Source: a virus
Virus record (IMG/VR): IMGVR_UViG_3300024346_000409
Coordinates: 1 to 27,452 of that record
DNA: 27,452 nt
Strand: one strand, 5' to 3'
Positions 13,337 to 21,152 of this stretch are shown here, in pieces. The notes beneath the pieces were generated by a model, which worked only from the letters and a program-made list of their open reading frames with translations, was not told the DNA's origin and ran no database searches. The position numbers and the translations under genes were made by a program. Position 1 is the stretch's first letter, and each line of letters starts with the position of its first letter.

Positions 13337-15810
13337 TATAATCTTTTTCTCTGTTTACTTACGTTAGTTAGCCTGTTTTGTGTCACTCTTTTACTAATCT
13401 CTACAAAGTAATCAGTCATTTGTACTAAATCAAAGTCTTTTTGTGGCATTGATTGGAACGCTCTACGCATCTCTTTAACCTCATTTTCTAAGGATGCAAA
13501 GCTATTAGATACAGTCATTCCCTTTTTAAAGTTGTTAGCTTGAGAATCGTATAGGTTTTGCTGTAGAGGAGAATAGAAATAATCACTCATAGCCTCTCCG
13601 AACTCATCACCACTCTTGCCAGCTAATCCAAAACGCTTAACATCGTCTGCAGTAACTACGAACTCTTGGCCATGCACAACTCCTGCAATCTGCTTAGTAC
13701 CATTGTCTCCGGTATATCCTCCCTCCTCAAATCCTAACCCTGTCTCTAGTGCTTTAAGTAAGCTGAAATCAACCAGGCCTCTAGCTAAAGCATTGGTATC
13801 TCCTGATGCAGCATAGCTTGAGACCAAATTCAGGAGCGTTATAAATTCTGCTGCTTGCTTAGCTTTCTTTTCTGCTCGGATTCTTTCTGCTTCTCTTTCT
13901 GCTAGTTGTTGCTGTTCAAAAGCTAGAGTATTTTCTAATCCTTGCTCTGCTCTTTGTCGCTGGCTTTCTACTGCTTCTGCTTGCTCCTCAACTAAAGAGG
14001 ATGCTAGGTCTAATTGCTTCTCAAATCCAGCATTAATAGCAGCACCTATTTTTTGTGCAGTAGCAGATATACCCTCTAATAATTCCTTTTGTCTTTCTGC
14101 TCTGTCTTTAGCTTTATCAGCTCGCTCCTTGTCTACTCGCTCTTGTTCTCCCTCTATCGATTTGATAGAATCTCTTTGTAGTTGTTCGTTCTTTGCTTGG
14201 TCATCTTTGACTAGCTTAAATGCTTTTTTAACAGTATCATCAATCTCTTTAATCCTAGCTTTGTTGCCATCTTGAATAATCTTTAGCTTTCTAGCCTCTG
14301 ACTCTTTAAGCTGTAGCTCGGATAACTCCTGATTCTTAGCCTCTACAAGCAATAACTCTTGACCAGCCTCTGCTCTAAAGGCTATTACCTCTGCACTATT
14401 CTCTCCATAAAAAGCAATTAACTCCTCCTCTTGTTTCTCAAGGAGAGCTACAAAAGCATCAAATTGTTTCTCCCTCTGCTCGTTAATAGCCTTAGCTTTT
14501 AGCTCCTCTAACCTTAGTAGTCGTTCTTGTCCATCCTCTATAGCATCGGCCTCCGCTTTTACAATTTGGTTTTGTATCGATATAATAGCAGCTACTCTAT
14601 TACTTATGTTTTGCTGTATGTTCTGTTGTAATACTAATAGCTCATTTTGTTTTTTTAATGCTGCTGCTTTTCTCTTTTCTGCTGCTGCTTTTCTTTTTTC
14701 TGCTCTTTCGTCTGCTAGTTCATTATCTTTCTGTTGCTTGGTAAAGTCCTCTTGTGCTTTTAATGTTGCATCAAATGCCTCGTTAAATGCCTCTGTTACT
14801 GTTTTCTGGTCATCATTAATACCCCTAATCTGTGCTCTTAACTGCTCTATGTTTCTTGTGATATCCTCTTGGCTAGAATTACTAAAAGGATTGGCTCTGT
14901 TGATGTTCTGGAATGCTATCTGTGCCTGTAAGCTAAACCTTTTAAATCCATTGGCAATATTGGTAAAGAATTGCTGTGCTCCTGCTGCAGTACCAGAAAA
15001 GAAAGCAGGCAATTTAGCTAAAGCCGATGTTACAAGATTGATAGCCGGAGCTAAAAACTCTAGTAGTTTTGTTCCTGCAAATGATAGAGCATTAGTTACT
15101 CCATCAAATCCTTTTCCTACTCCAGCTAATGTGCTGTTGAATTCCTTGTTTTTGTCTACTAGGTTTGTAAAAAACGAACTGATTCTACGCAAGCCATCAA
15201 CCAAAGACCTACCTAAAAAAACAGCAGATGCAGCCTTGCCTAGTTTACCTAATGAGGATGTATAGTTACCTACATTTCTACGAGTATCTCCTGTCTGTTT
15301 CTCAAGTCTTTTAAGCTCGTCTGTTAGTCTTTTCTTGGTCTTTATAAGGTCTTTACCTCGTTTAGTGTTTTCTAGCTCGTTTTTGCTTAGCTTTTTCCAC
15401 TCTAGGGTAGTTAGTGATAGCTTTGCTCTAAGCTTTTCTATCTCTCCAGACTCCTTATTTAAGAGTATTACTTGCTGTTTAGCAATTTGTATACGCTCTC
15501 TGTTAGCTAGTTTTAGCTTTTCTCTCTGGATTAGCTCCTCATTAGTAAGCTCATTTACCTTTTTTCTGGTCTTTACTGCCTTTTTTCGCTCCGTTTCTAG
15601 CTGTTTACTAGCTTTAGTAAGCTTTTCAACTTGGTCAGTAGCTTTCTTTAATCCCTTTTCGTCATTAGGATTTATAATATCTAAGTCCTTTTGTGCCTGT
15701 TTAGATAAATCAGTCAATTCTTTTTTTAACCTATCAAGATTGGCAAAGATATCATCAAATGTATCATCCTTGCCTATCAGGTCACTATAATTAATTACAC
15801 TATCAGCCAT
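13336..15810 (-). CDS. Tape measure protein
   Basis: An 824-aa protein with long coiled-coil regions (about 20-180 and 320-660) rich in Lys, Glu, Ala and Gln, with hydrophobic helices between them (about 190-290). Near the C-terminus (about 695-730) it has the pattern EEGGYTGDNGT...GVVHGQEFVV, which recurs in tape measure proteins. Length and position immediately after the tail assembly chaperones fit. The protein sets tail length and helps DNA exit. It overlaps the end of the chaperone frameshift extension by 8 nt. Confidence 0.88.
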   Translation of the reverse strand: MADSVINYSDLIGKDDTFDDIFANLDRLKKELTDLSKQAQKDLDIINPNDEKGLKKATDQVEKLTKASKQLETERKKAVKTRKKVNELTNEELIQREKLKLANRERIQIAKQQVILLNKESGEIEKLRAKLSLTTLEWKKLSKNELENTKRGKDLIKTKKRLTDELKRLEKQTGDTRRNVGNYTSSLGKLGKAASAVFLGRSLVDGLRRISSFFTNLVDKNKEFNSTLAGVGKGFDGVTNALSFAGTKLLEFLAPAINLVTSALAKLPAFFSGTAAGAQQFFTNIANGFKRFSLQAQIAFQNINRANPFSNSSQEDITRNIEQLRAQIRGINDDQKTVTEAFNEAFDATLKAQEDFTKQQKDNELADERAEKRKAAAEKRKAAALKKQNELLVLQQNIQQNISNRVAAIISIQNQIVKAEADAIEDGQERLLRLEELKAKAINEQREKQFDAFVALLEKQEEELIAFYGENSAEVIAFRAEAGQELLLVEAKNQELSELQLKESEARKLKIIQDGNKARIKEIDDTVKKAFKLVKDDQAKNEQLQRDSIKSIEGEQERVDKERADKAKDRAERQKELLEGISATAQKIGAAINAGFEKQLDLASSLVEEQAEAVESQRQRAEQGLENTLAFEQQQLAEREAERIRAEKKAKQAAEFITLLNLVSSYAASGDTNALARGLVDFSLLKALETGLGFEEGGYTGDNGTKQIAGVVHGQEFVVTADDVKRFGLAGKSGDEFGEAMSDYFYSPLQQNLYDSQANNFKKGMTVSNSFASLENEVKEMRRAFQSMPQKDFDLVQMTDYFVEISKRVTQNRLTNVSKQRKRL

Positions 15811-16554
15811 TTTGTTGCTTTTTCTTTATGTAGTCTAAAAGACTGTAAAATCTAAAGGTAGTAATCTTATCTAAGTCCTCTGTTGTATGCTCTTTAACAG
15901 CCAACATAAACTCCTCAAACCCTAACTCTATTTGTTTCTCTGCTGAATTATCTCTACTTAAATTCCAATATGTAGGATTTATAAGCTTTAACAAATCATT
16001 ATTTGCTTGTTTCCTCTCTTGCTCTGCATCCTCCTCCCCAATTATTACGGCTAATTGAGTTTTTAGTTTCTTGATTAATGCCTGATTATAGATGATATTT
16101 TTTCCCTCAAATTGGAGAGGAAAGAATATCCTAAGCTCTTGCTCGACTTTTTTTTTATCGATTCTGCATTACCATCTACCTCTTTCTTAGTTACTCCTAT
16201 TCTTTGGAGTACCTCTAATGTATTCTTTAGACCGGATGTAGTAATATCCTCTACCTCTACTCCGTTTATGCTCTTAACCATTGCAGCTAATGCTAATCCC
16301 TTTGGCTCTAGCTCTGCTTGTGAATAGTTATAAGCCATTCTAGCATTGGATAGCTCTTTCATAGCTTTGTCTGCCTCATTGGCCCCAATAAATCCCATCG
16401 CTCTATCTATCCTCTTAATCACATCTGTAGTAGTGTTGCCTACTTCATTTGCTCTCATCATCTCCTTATTGAATTTCATGTATCGTCTATGAGGCATCTC
16501 CTCTATAGAATCATAAAATATTACCTCTGCTTTGTTTTTTTTGAATGATATCAT
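15803..16554 (-). CDS. Tail assembly chaperone, -1 frameshift fusion product (GT-like, about 250 aa)
   Basis: The first 136 codons are those of the 16075-16554 gene. At the A9G run (16156-16147), a -1 slip leads into a frame open for 114 more codons, down to the stop at 15805-15803. This extension has no ATG before its late internal methionine and only a TTG at 15994, so it is hard to explain as a separate gene. Its sequence is protein-like (VEQELRIFFPLQFEGKNIIY after the slip). The layout just before the tape measure gene is that of lambda gpG/gpGT, in which a minor frameshift product recruits the tape measure protein during tail assembly. Confidence 0.8.
16075..16554 (-). CDS. Tail assembly chaperone (G-like, 159 aa)
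   Basis: A mainly helical protein beginning MISFKKNKAEVIFYDSIEEM. It occupies the place of the lambda gpG-type chaperone, upstream of the tape measure gene. Residues 134-136 (KKK) are encoded by the slippery run, after which the normal frame continues for 23 codons (SSKSLGYSFLSN...). Start and upstream stop overlap by 4 nt (ATGA). Direct sequence similarity to known chaperones is not obvious by eye; the assignment rests on order plus the frameshift architecture. Confidence 0.72.
   Translation of the reverse strand: MISFKKNKAEVIFYDSIEEMPHRRYMKFNKEMMRANEVGNTTTDVIKRIDRAMGFIGANEADKAMKELSNARMAYNYSQAELEPKGLALAAMVKSINGVEVEDITTSGLKNTLEVLQRIGVTKKEVDGNAESIKKKSSKSLGYSFLSNLREKISSIIRH
16147..16156 (-). 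other. Programmed -1 frameshift slippery site (A9G)
   Basis: Codons read ATA AAA AAA AAG in the chaperone frame, which contains the classic A-AAA-AAG heptamer. A -1 shift changes from the 159-aa frame to the frame that ends at 15803. A short possible hairpin, TCCTC/GAGGG, lies about 30-50 nt downstream and could stimulate slipping, but it is weak. Confidence 0.75.
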
Positions 16555-16814
16555 CGTTTTAATATGTTTGAAAGTGCTGCTGACATTGGAGCATATAGTA
16601 GGAGCAAATGGTTTTGCTCTATAACTGCCAGGATTATGGCTAGTAGTGTAGCTGTATGTGATTCCATGCAGAACTCACAGTTAGTTAATTCGTCTATAAA
16701 CTTTGTGCTAAACCTATTGTATAGCTTTGTAGGTAGATTAACCTTGTATATAATAAGCATTAACCACCAAAAAAACAAAAAAAAGCAGATAAAATCTATA
16801 ATATTGATGTCCAT
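16551..16814 (-). CDS. Small membrane protein with CxxC motif (87 aa)
   Basis: Residues 5-23 (IIDFICFFLFFWWLMLIIY) form a clear membrane segment. A second hydrophobic stretch (about 54-77) follows a short loop with CEFC (46-49) and a histidine. A hairpin membrane protein with a possible metal-binding or redox CxxC is the simplest reading. It is embedded in the tail gene cluster and overlaps both neighbours (19 nt upstream, 4 nt downstream). Function unknown; candidates are superinfection exclusion or an aid to DNA entry. Confidence 0.6.
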   Translation of the reverse strand: MDINIIDFICFFLFFWWLMLIIYKVNLPTKLYNRFSTKFIDELTNCEFCMESHTATLLAIILAVIEQNHLLLLYAPMSAALSNILKR

Positions 16815-17032
16815 TGTGTAGTATGTAGCTGTTCTAAAATAGCATCATGGTCATACTCGGTATAATCTGCCAAAAACTCATAATCACTATGGTCTCCTTG
16901 ATGCAATTTAACAACTAGCATAGTATCATCAATAGAGTATCTCTGACTTTCAACAGTACCTACAACAACATGGTCTATCTTATCCATGTTCGGGTCATCT
17001 GCATTAATGATAAAGTATCTGTTATGTGCCAT
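16796..17032 (-). CDS. Hypothetical late protein (78 aa)
   Basis: A small soluble acidic protein (MAHNRYFIINADDPNMDKID) with alternating strands and many Asp and His residues. No family recognised. Its ATG overlaps by one base the stop of the 32-aa membrane peptide (TAATG), and its end overlaps the next gene by 19 nt. It is therefore part of a tightly packed set of three small genes between the connector and chaperone genes. Confidence 0.6.
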   Translation of the reverse strand: MAHNRYFIINADDPNMDKIDHVVVGTVESQRYSIDDTMLVVKLHQGDHSDYEFLADYTEYDHDAILEQLHTTQWTSIL

Positions 17033-17130
17033 TATAGTAGTTTTATAAATTCTATCAAAAAAGCTATCAATGCTGCAATAATGCCTATGGCTGTAATGAT
17101 AGTAGTTCTATATTTCTTAATTAATTTCAT
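17032..17130 (-). CDS. Small single-span membrane peptide (32 aa)
   Basis: A 32-codon frame starts at the ATG 17130-17128, overlapping by one base the TAA of the upstream 437-aa gene. It ends with a TAA (17034-17032) overlapping by one base the next ATG. The peptide has a basic N-terminus (MKLIKKYR) and then one hydrophobic helix (TIITAIGIIAALIAFLIEF). The two TAATG junctions argue that it is a real translated gene in a stop-restart chain. Function unknown. Confidence 0.6.
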   Translation of the reverse strand: MKLIKKYRTTIITAIGIIAALIAFLIEFIKLL

Positions 17131-18443
17131 TAGCTAGGGCATTCATCTACTCTATCTGACTCCTCCATATTTACAGATGTATAGCCTCCTGTTGTTCCTG
17201 TAAGGTCTGGAATAGTCCATTGTGTTCCAAAGCTACCATTAGCTATATCGGTATCTAGGATTAAATTGCCTGACTGTACAGGAGTATTCTGTATCACTCC
17301 TCCATTCCATTGGGTATTAACATCAGATGCACTAAGCTCTACATCCCACATACGAGTTTTAGCAATCTGTGCAGCACTAAAGAAAGTATCTTGACCACCT
17401 ATTTGTAATGGCTCTGTGTTTATTGATACTCCGCTCAAGCTATTGCTCTGAATTGTTTTTGGTGTGAGAGTATTATCAATATAAAAGTTCACATTATTAG
17501 CATCAGTTGCACCACCATAAGTAACAATAATATGATTCCAAACGCCTGTATTTAGTGCAGTATTAGAATCTACAATTATTAGATTAGTGCTAGAGCTTCC
17601 AAATAAAAAACGTAAAGTATTATTACGGCTTCCTACATAATACGCTCTTACATCGTTAGGTATTGGTCTTGCCCATTTACTTAAAAGAAATCTAAGGCCT
17701 GTTAAATTATCAAATTTTACCCACGTTTCAATACTGAATGCATTAGCTCCATTAAAGTCAAATGCTGAATTATTAGTACAATCTAAGAACTCATTAATCC
17801 CATCAAAAATAAGGCTTCTACATTCGACTACAGGAGGAGCAATAGTAGGTACAGGGCAAGCCTCCGGAACTTGAATAGTAACATTGAATCTAAAATGTGA
17901 TAGAGGAGCTTTCTCTAACTGTGTAGCATCCGCTAGGTCAAACTCACTAAATACATTCTCAAACAAAAAGTCTACACTACTGATAGTAAGATTGTAGTTT
18001 ACTCCTAAAAGCTTGCGAGTAAGTACATCCCTAGCCTGTGCTACTAAGTTCTGTTGGAATATCTCTGTTTCTAAGATAGTAGAGTTTATCAAATCCATAT
18101 TCACACTAAAAATTATAGCAGTATCATAGGATAGATAGCTATACTGATTAGTGTTAAACTGCAAAATGTTCTCCCTAAATACATAGAAAAAACATTGGCC
18201 TTGCTTATCATTATCAGGAGAGATGTTTACATATCGCTGGCTATTGTTCTGTGTACCTAAGTATACCTCTGGATAGAATACAGTAGTACCATTCCTAGAA
18301 TCTAGGTTTTTGTATGTTCTGCCATAACCATTAGTAAGCCAAGTAAGATTACTTTCTAACTTGGCCTTTATATCTAAGATTGCAGCATCTATCTCTACAG
18401 GATTTGTAGGAGTAGGTACGCTAGGATTTTGCAATAATATCAT
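17130..18443 (-). CDS. Tail completion-like protein fused to a LamG-type lectin domain
   Basis: Residues 1-200 begin with a helix (VEIDAAILDIKAKLESNLTW) and continue with mixed alpha/beta, as in tail terminator or connector proteins. The gene position just after a gp10-like gene supports this. Residues 209-381 have the pattern of a LamG/concanavalin-like jelly roll: SLIFDGINEFLDC, then AFSIETWVKF, then WNHIIVTYGG, VNFYIDN and LQIGG. The final 55 residues are a Gly/Thr-rich tail. Such added domains often bind sugars and may decorate the virion neck. It overlaps the upstream gene by 23 nt. Confidence 0.65.
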   Translation of the reverse strand: MILLQNPSVPTPTNPVEIDAAILDIKAKLESNLTWLTNGYGRTYKNLDSRNGTTVFYPEVYLGTQNNSQRYVNISPDNDKQGQCFFYVFRENILQFNTNQYSYLSYDTAIIFSVNMDLINSTILETEIFQQNLVAQARDVLTRKLLGVNYNLTISSVDFLFENVFSEFDLADATQLEKAPLSHFRFNVTIQVPEACPVPTIAPPVVECRSLIFDGINEFLDCTNNSAFDFNGANAFSIETWVKFDNLTGLRFLLSKWARPIPNDVRAYYVGSRNNTLRFLFGSSSTNLIIVDSNTALNTGVWNHIIVTYGGATDANNVNFYIDNTLTPKTIQSNSLSGVSINTEPLQIGGQDTFFSAAQIAKTRMWDVELSASDVNTQWNGGVIQNTPVQSGNLILDTDIANGSFGTQWTIPDLTGTTGGYTSVNMEESDRVDECPS

Positions 18444-18873
18444 CGAAATTCTTTTTAATTGTTGGTATAGTGTACTCTGCTAAAAACTTTGTCCAGCTCT
18501 CCTCGTCTAGTCCTAAGATGTCAGCATATTTGCTCACTAAAAATACAGAATAGCTGATAACTGTCCTAATTACTGCATTGTTTTTTCCTGCTATTACCTC
18601 TAAACTCCTATAGAAATCACCACTATCAAACAATGTTACTCTATCTGTAGGCAATCCCTTTCTACGCTTTATCTTGATAGTTGAATTAGCATAGGCTGGT
18701 TTAATGTCTACACCTTTACTGTTTTGCCCCTGAAATAACTGCTCTTGTGTCTGTAGCTGTTTTATCTCGTCTTTATTCTTATTTATACTCTCTTGGATGC
18801 TATCATTTACAGAACTCTGTAGCTGTTCTACTGTCCTCTTTAGATTGTCTAGTATAGAATTATTGATAGCCAT
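18421..18873 (-). CDS. Head-tail joining protein, HK97 gp10-like (150 aa)
   Basis: The start is placed at the ATG 18873-18871 (MAINNSILDNLKRTVEQLQS), one base overlapping the upstream TAA. The frame stays open for 15 more codons upstream, but that stretch lies inside the previous gene and is Cys-rich and unlikely. The core LFDSGDFYRSLEV (about 80-92) is typical of gp10/gpZ-like proteins that join head and tail. It is coiled-coil rich at the N-terminus. It overlaps the LamG fusion gene by 23 nt. Confidence 0.65.
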   Translation of the reverse strand: MAINNSILDNLKRTVEQLQSSVNDSIQESINKNKDEIKQLQTQEQLFQGQNSKGVDIKPAYANSTIKIKRRKGLPTDRVTLFDSGDFYRSLEVIAGKNNAVIRTVISYSVFLVSKYADILGLDEESWTKFLAEYTIPTIKKNFDDIIAKS

Positions 18874-20012
18874 TATATTGCTCCATAGCTTGCACCTTTG
18901 CGAGCACATGGAACACATACACTATTAACATTGGCTTGGTCTAAATTAGTAGCTTTTACAGCTCTTTCTACTTGGGCCCAGAAAGGAACTTGCCTAGTAT
19001 CCGAATCTCCCTCTAAGTCTCGGATAATGTTGATTTGTACATTCTGCTCAATAGCTGATACTTGACTACTAGCTTTCATCATTTGCAGAACCTTTAACGC
19101 TACAATCTTGCCTAGAGCATTCGTCATAGTTAATCGATTGTCTATCCAGAACTGTGTAAGATTGCACTTGATAGAGATGTTAAAGTTGAACCCATAATTA
19201 TTATCATAGGTATACACCATATCATCAGTATCAAAGATAGTACCGACTGCAGGAACATTGCTTGCATCGATGTAGAAAGGAGACATCTGTACATATCTAG
19301 CTACGCTGTTATACTTGCTAGACCTACGACCACCATCACAAGTACGGCAGTATCCATTTTTCCAATTCAAAGAATCATACTGTATAGCTTGCCCCACTAA
19401 ATCATCTTGATAATAACCTAGATACCATATACCTCCCTCTGTTCCTGTACCATCTGAATAGTCCAGGATAATATCAGTAGCTAACCATGTAAAGCTATTG
19501 GCATTGGTAGAGCTAAAGGTATAGGTAGCTACGGCTTGTTCTTGTAAGCTATTGTATAAGTATAAGGTTAATGATGGCTGTGCAGAAGTAAGGTATAATC
19601 CTACTCTATGAATCATCGCTCTAAGTCCTATAGTAGAATCCATATAGAACTCTACCCCAACAAATCTACTCTCGTTGATAATCGGCTTATCCTTTAGAAC
19701 ATTATCATAGATTAGGTTATTCCTTGCTAAGTCCATCCCTGCATTGTTGAGCTTTTTCTCTTGTACCATTTTCTCTAACAACTGATTGATAGCTGTAGTC
19801 TCAATGTCATCTAAAAAGGTCTGTAATGCGTAATTTGATGGTAGTAATGCCTGAATGTAATCAAGTCTTACAGATGGATGATACTCTTGGTAATATTGCC
19901 CGGATTCTGTATCTGTCAAAGATGTAGGCAAAGCAGGAATCTCTGCAGTATCCCAATGGTCTTTCCATCCTATAACTTTCTTAAGTTCTGTAATAACTCG
20001 ATTATCAAACAT
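18873..20012 (-). CDS. Head-tail connector or neck protein with inserted beta domain (379 aa)
   Basis: The N-terminal 110 residues (MFDNRVITELKKVIGWKDHW) and the C-terminal 130 residues are helical and resemble a head-tail adaptor. Between them, about residues 115-225, lies a beta-rich insert (GLYLTSAQPSLTLYLYN) followed by a CRTC pair and a basic GGRRSSK segment. The C-terminal end has another CVPC pair. The domain reading is inference. The gene begins 12 nt after a terminator hairpin that follows the major capsid gene. Confidence 0.55.
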   Translation of the reverse strand: MFDNRVITELKKVIGWKDHWDTAEIPALPTSLTDTESGQYYQEYHPSVRLDYIQALLPSNYALQTFLDDIETTAINQLLEKMVQEKKLNNAGMDLARNNLIYDNVLKDKPIINESRFVGVEFYMDSTIGLRAMIHRVGLYLTSAQPSLTLYLYNSLQEQAVATYTFSSTNANSFTWLATDIILDYSDGTGTEGGIWYLGYYQDDLVGQAIQYDSLNWKNGYCRTCDGGRRSSKYNSVARYVQMSPFYIDASNVPAVGTIFDTDDMVYTYDNNYGFNFNISIKCNLTQFWIDNRLTMTNALGKIVALKVLQMMKASSQVSAIEQNVQINIIRDLEGDSDTRQVPFWAQVERAVKATNLDQANVNSVCVPCARKGASYGAI

Positions 20013-20023
20013 AGCTTTATATT

Positions 20024-20060
20024 AAAAAGGGGCAGTAGCTCAGCAGGATACCACTGCCCC
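20024..20060 (-). terminator. Leaky terminator after the major capsid gene
   Basis: On the minus strand GGGGCAGT pairs with ACTGCCCC, extended past one mismatch by a further G-C pair, with a 12-nt loop and then TTTTT. It lies between the capsid gene and the next gene in the same direction, with its T-tract 12 nt before the ATG. No new promoter is visible, so it should cut expression downstream of the capsid gene rather than stop it. The same DNA read on the plus strand resembles the 5' part of a tRNA (see findings). Confidence 0.75.
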
Positions 20061-20090
20061 CAAAACATTCAAAAAAAAACGAGGTCTTTA

Positions 20091-21134
20091 CTATGGCAAG
20101 TAATCAAATTTCTTGATACCACCGTTAGTGCCTGTGTTGTATGGAGTAAGTATTGCTACTGACATTCCCATTTGATAAGACTTAACAAGTGCATTTGTAT
20201 CATCAGCATTGCCAGTGATAGCAGAAACATCTGCACACTCATCTTTAATCATCAAAGACATTGGAATACCCATCAAATCAGACTGCTCTACGCTCCAACG
20301 GATTCCATCACTCATAGACTCTCTGTTAGCAGCAGCATCAGGAGATACTTTTGCAACAATCCCTACTGAACCGGCTGGCATAACATATCCTGTAGATACG
20401 GCAGCAGCAGAAGTAGCAACTGTGTTAGAGTAAGTGAATGTATAACCATTGAATTGGAATGCAGTATTAGTGCCATTGCCAGAACCTTGATTAACATACT
20501 GAGATACAAAAGATGCTAACTGTGCATCTCCAATAACCTCTAGTCCGTTACGGCTAAAGTCATCAGCTTGCATGATAGACTTACCATCGTTCAAGAAAAA
20601 GTCTACATCTGCAGCAGCTACTTGTAAAGCATCAGCTAATAAAGGATATTTAGCAGCAGCACCAACAAAAGCAGAATTGTAAGTAGTAGCTTTAGCAGCA
20701 TCTACAGCAGCAAGAATCTGTGCTTCTAAAAAGTTAGCTAATCCCTCCTCTGCATCACTAAATTGACGCATAAAGTCTTGCGCTTCTGTTACGATATCAG
20801 ATTGGTCTGTCAATCTAGGGATAATACGGAACCCTGTATGTGCTTGTACGAAAGTTACGTTAACAAGTGCAGCATCAGCATCCTTACTAGGAAAAGTACA
20901 AGTCATTGTACCAACTGTAGCAGCAGTAACATTCTTAGAGAATACAGGAATCTGAGTAGCAGGAGCTCCCCAAGATTGTCCAATTACTCCTTGATTAACA
21001 CCAGAAAGAATGCCACTAGTACCTCTAAGTGCCATATCAATAAATCCGTACTCTTGTTGTCTCAATTCTTGTCTATCTAATAACGAGGGATAGACACCTC
21101 TGGCATTTTGCTTTTTTAAATTTACTATACTCAT
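20091..21134 (-). CDS. Major capsid protein
   Basis: A 347-aa Ala/Gly-rich protein without cysteine clusters or membrane segments, beginning MSIVNLKKQNARGVYPSLLD. It follows the scaffold-like gene by 18 nt and is closed by a terminator, the typical place and setting for the most abundant virion protein. Codons are regular and the gene is the least AT-rich in feel of its surroundings. The fold is not provable by eye; an HK97-like fold is likely for a tailed phage. Confidence 0.75.
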   Translation of the reverse strand: MSIVNLKKQNARGVYPSLLDRQELRQQEYGFIDMALRGTSGILSGVNQGVIGQSWGAPATQIPVFSKNVTAATVGTMTCTFPSKDADAALVNVTFVQAHTGFRIIPRLTDQSDIVTEAQDFMRQFSDAEEGLANFLEAQILAAVDAAKATTYNSAFVGAAAKYPLLADALQVAAADVDFFLNDGKSIMQADDFSRNGLEVIGDAQLASFVSQYVNQGSGNGTNTAFQFNGYTFTYSNTVATSAAAVSTGYVMPAGSVGIVAKVSPDAAANRESMSDGIRWSVEQSDLMGIPMSLMIKDECADVSAITGNADDTNALVKSYQMGMSVAILTPYNTGTNGGIKKFDYLP

Positions 21135-21152
21135 TGTAATAAAAGTTGATTA

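Noticed and set aside
14606-15265. 219-aa open frame on the plus strand opposite the tape measure gene
   Set aside because: It is the antisense shadow of a Lys/Glu/Ala-rich coiled-coil gene, with Ser/Phe/Cys-rich low-complexity composition.
15803-15994. Independent 63-aa gene starting at TTG
   Set aside because: The frame is open far upstream without a stop, back to the slippery run, and has no ATG near the start; it is better explained as the end of the frameshift product.
18874-18918. Fifteen-residue N-terminal extension of the gp10-like protein
   Set aside because: It lies entirely inside the upstream gene and is Cys-rich and unlike the rest; the ATG at 18873 in a TAATG junction is a better start.
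20029-20062. A genuine tRNA gene
   Set aside because: Only the acceptor-like stem and A-box-like part are present; anticodon and T arms are missing.
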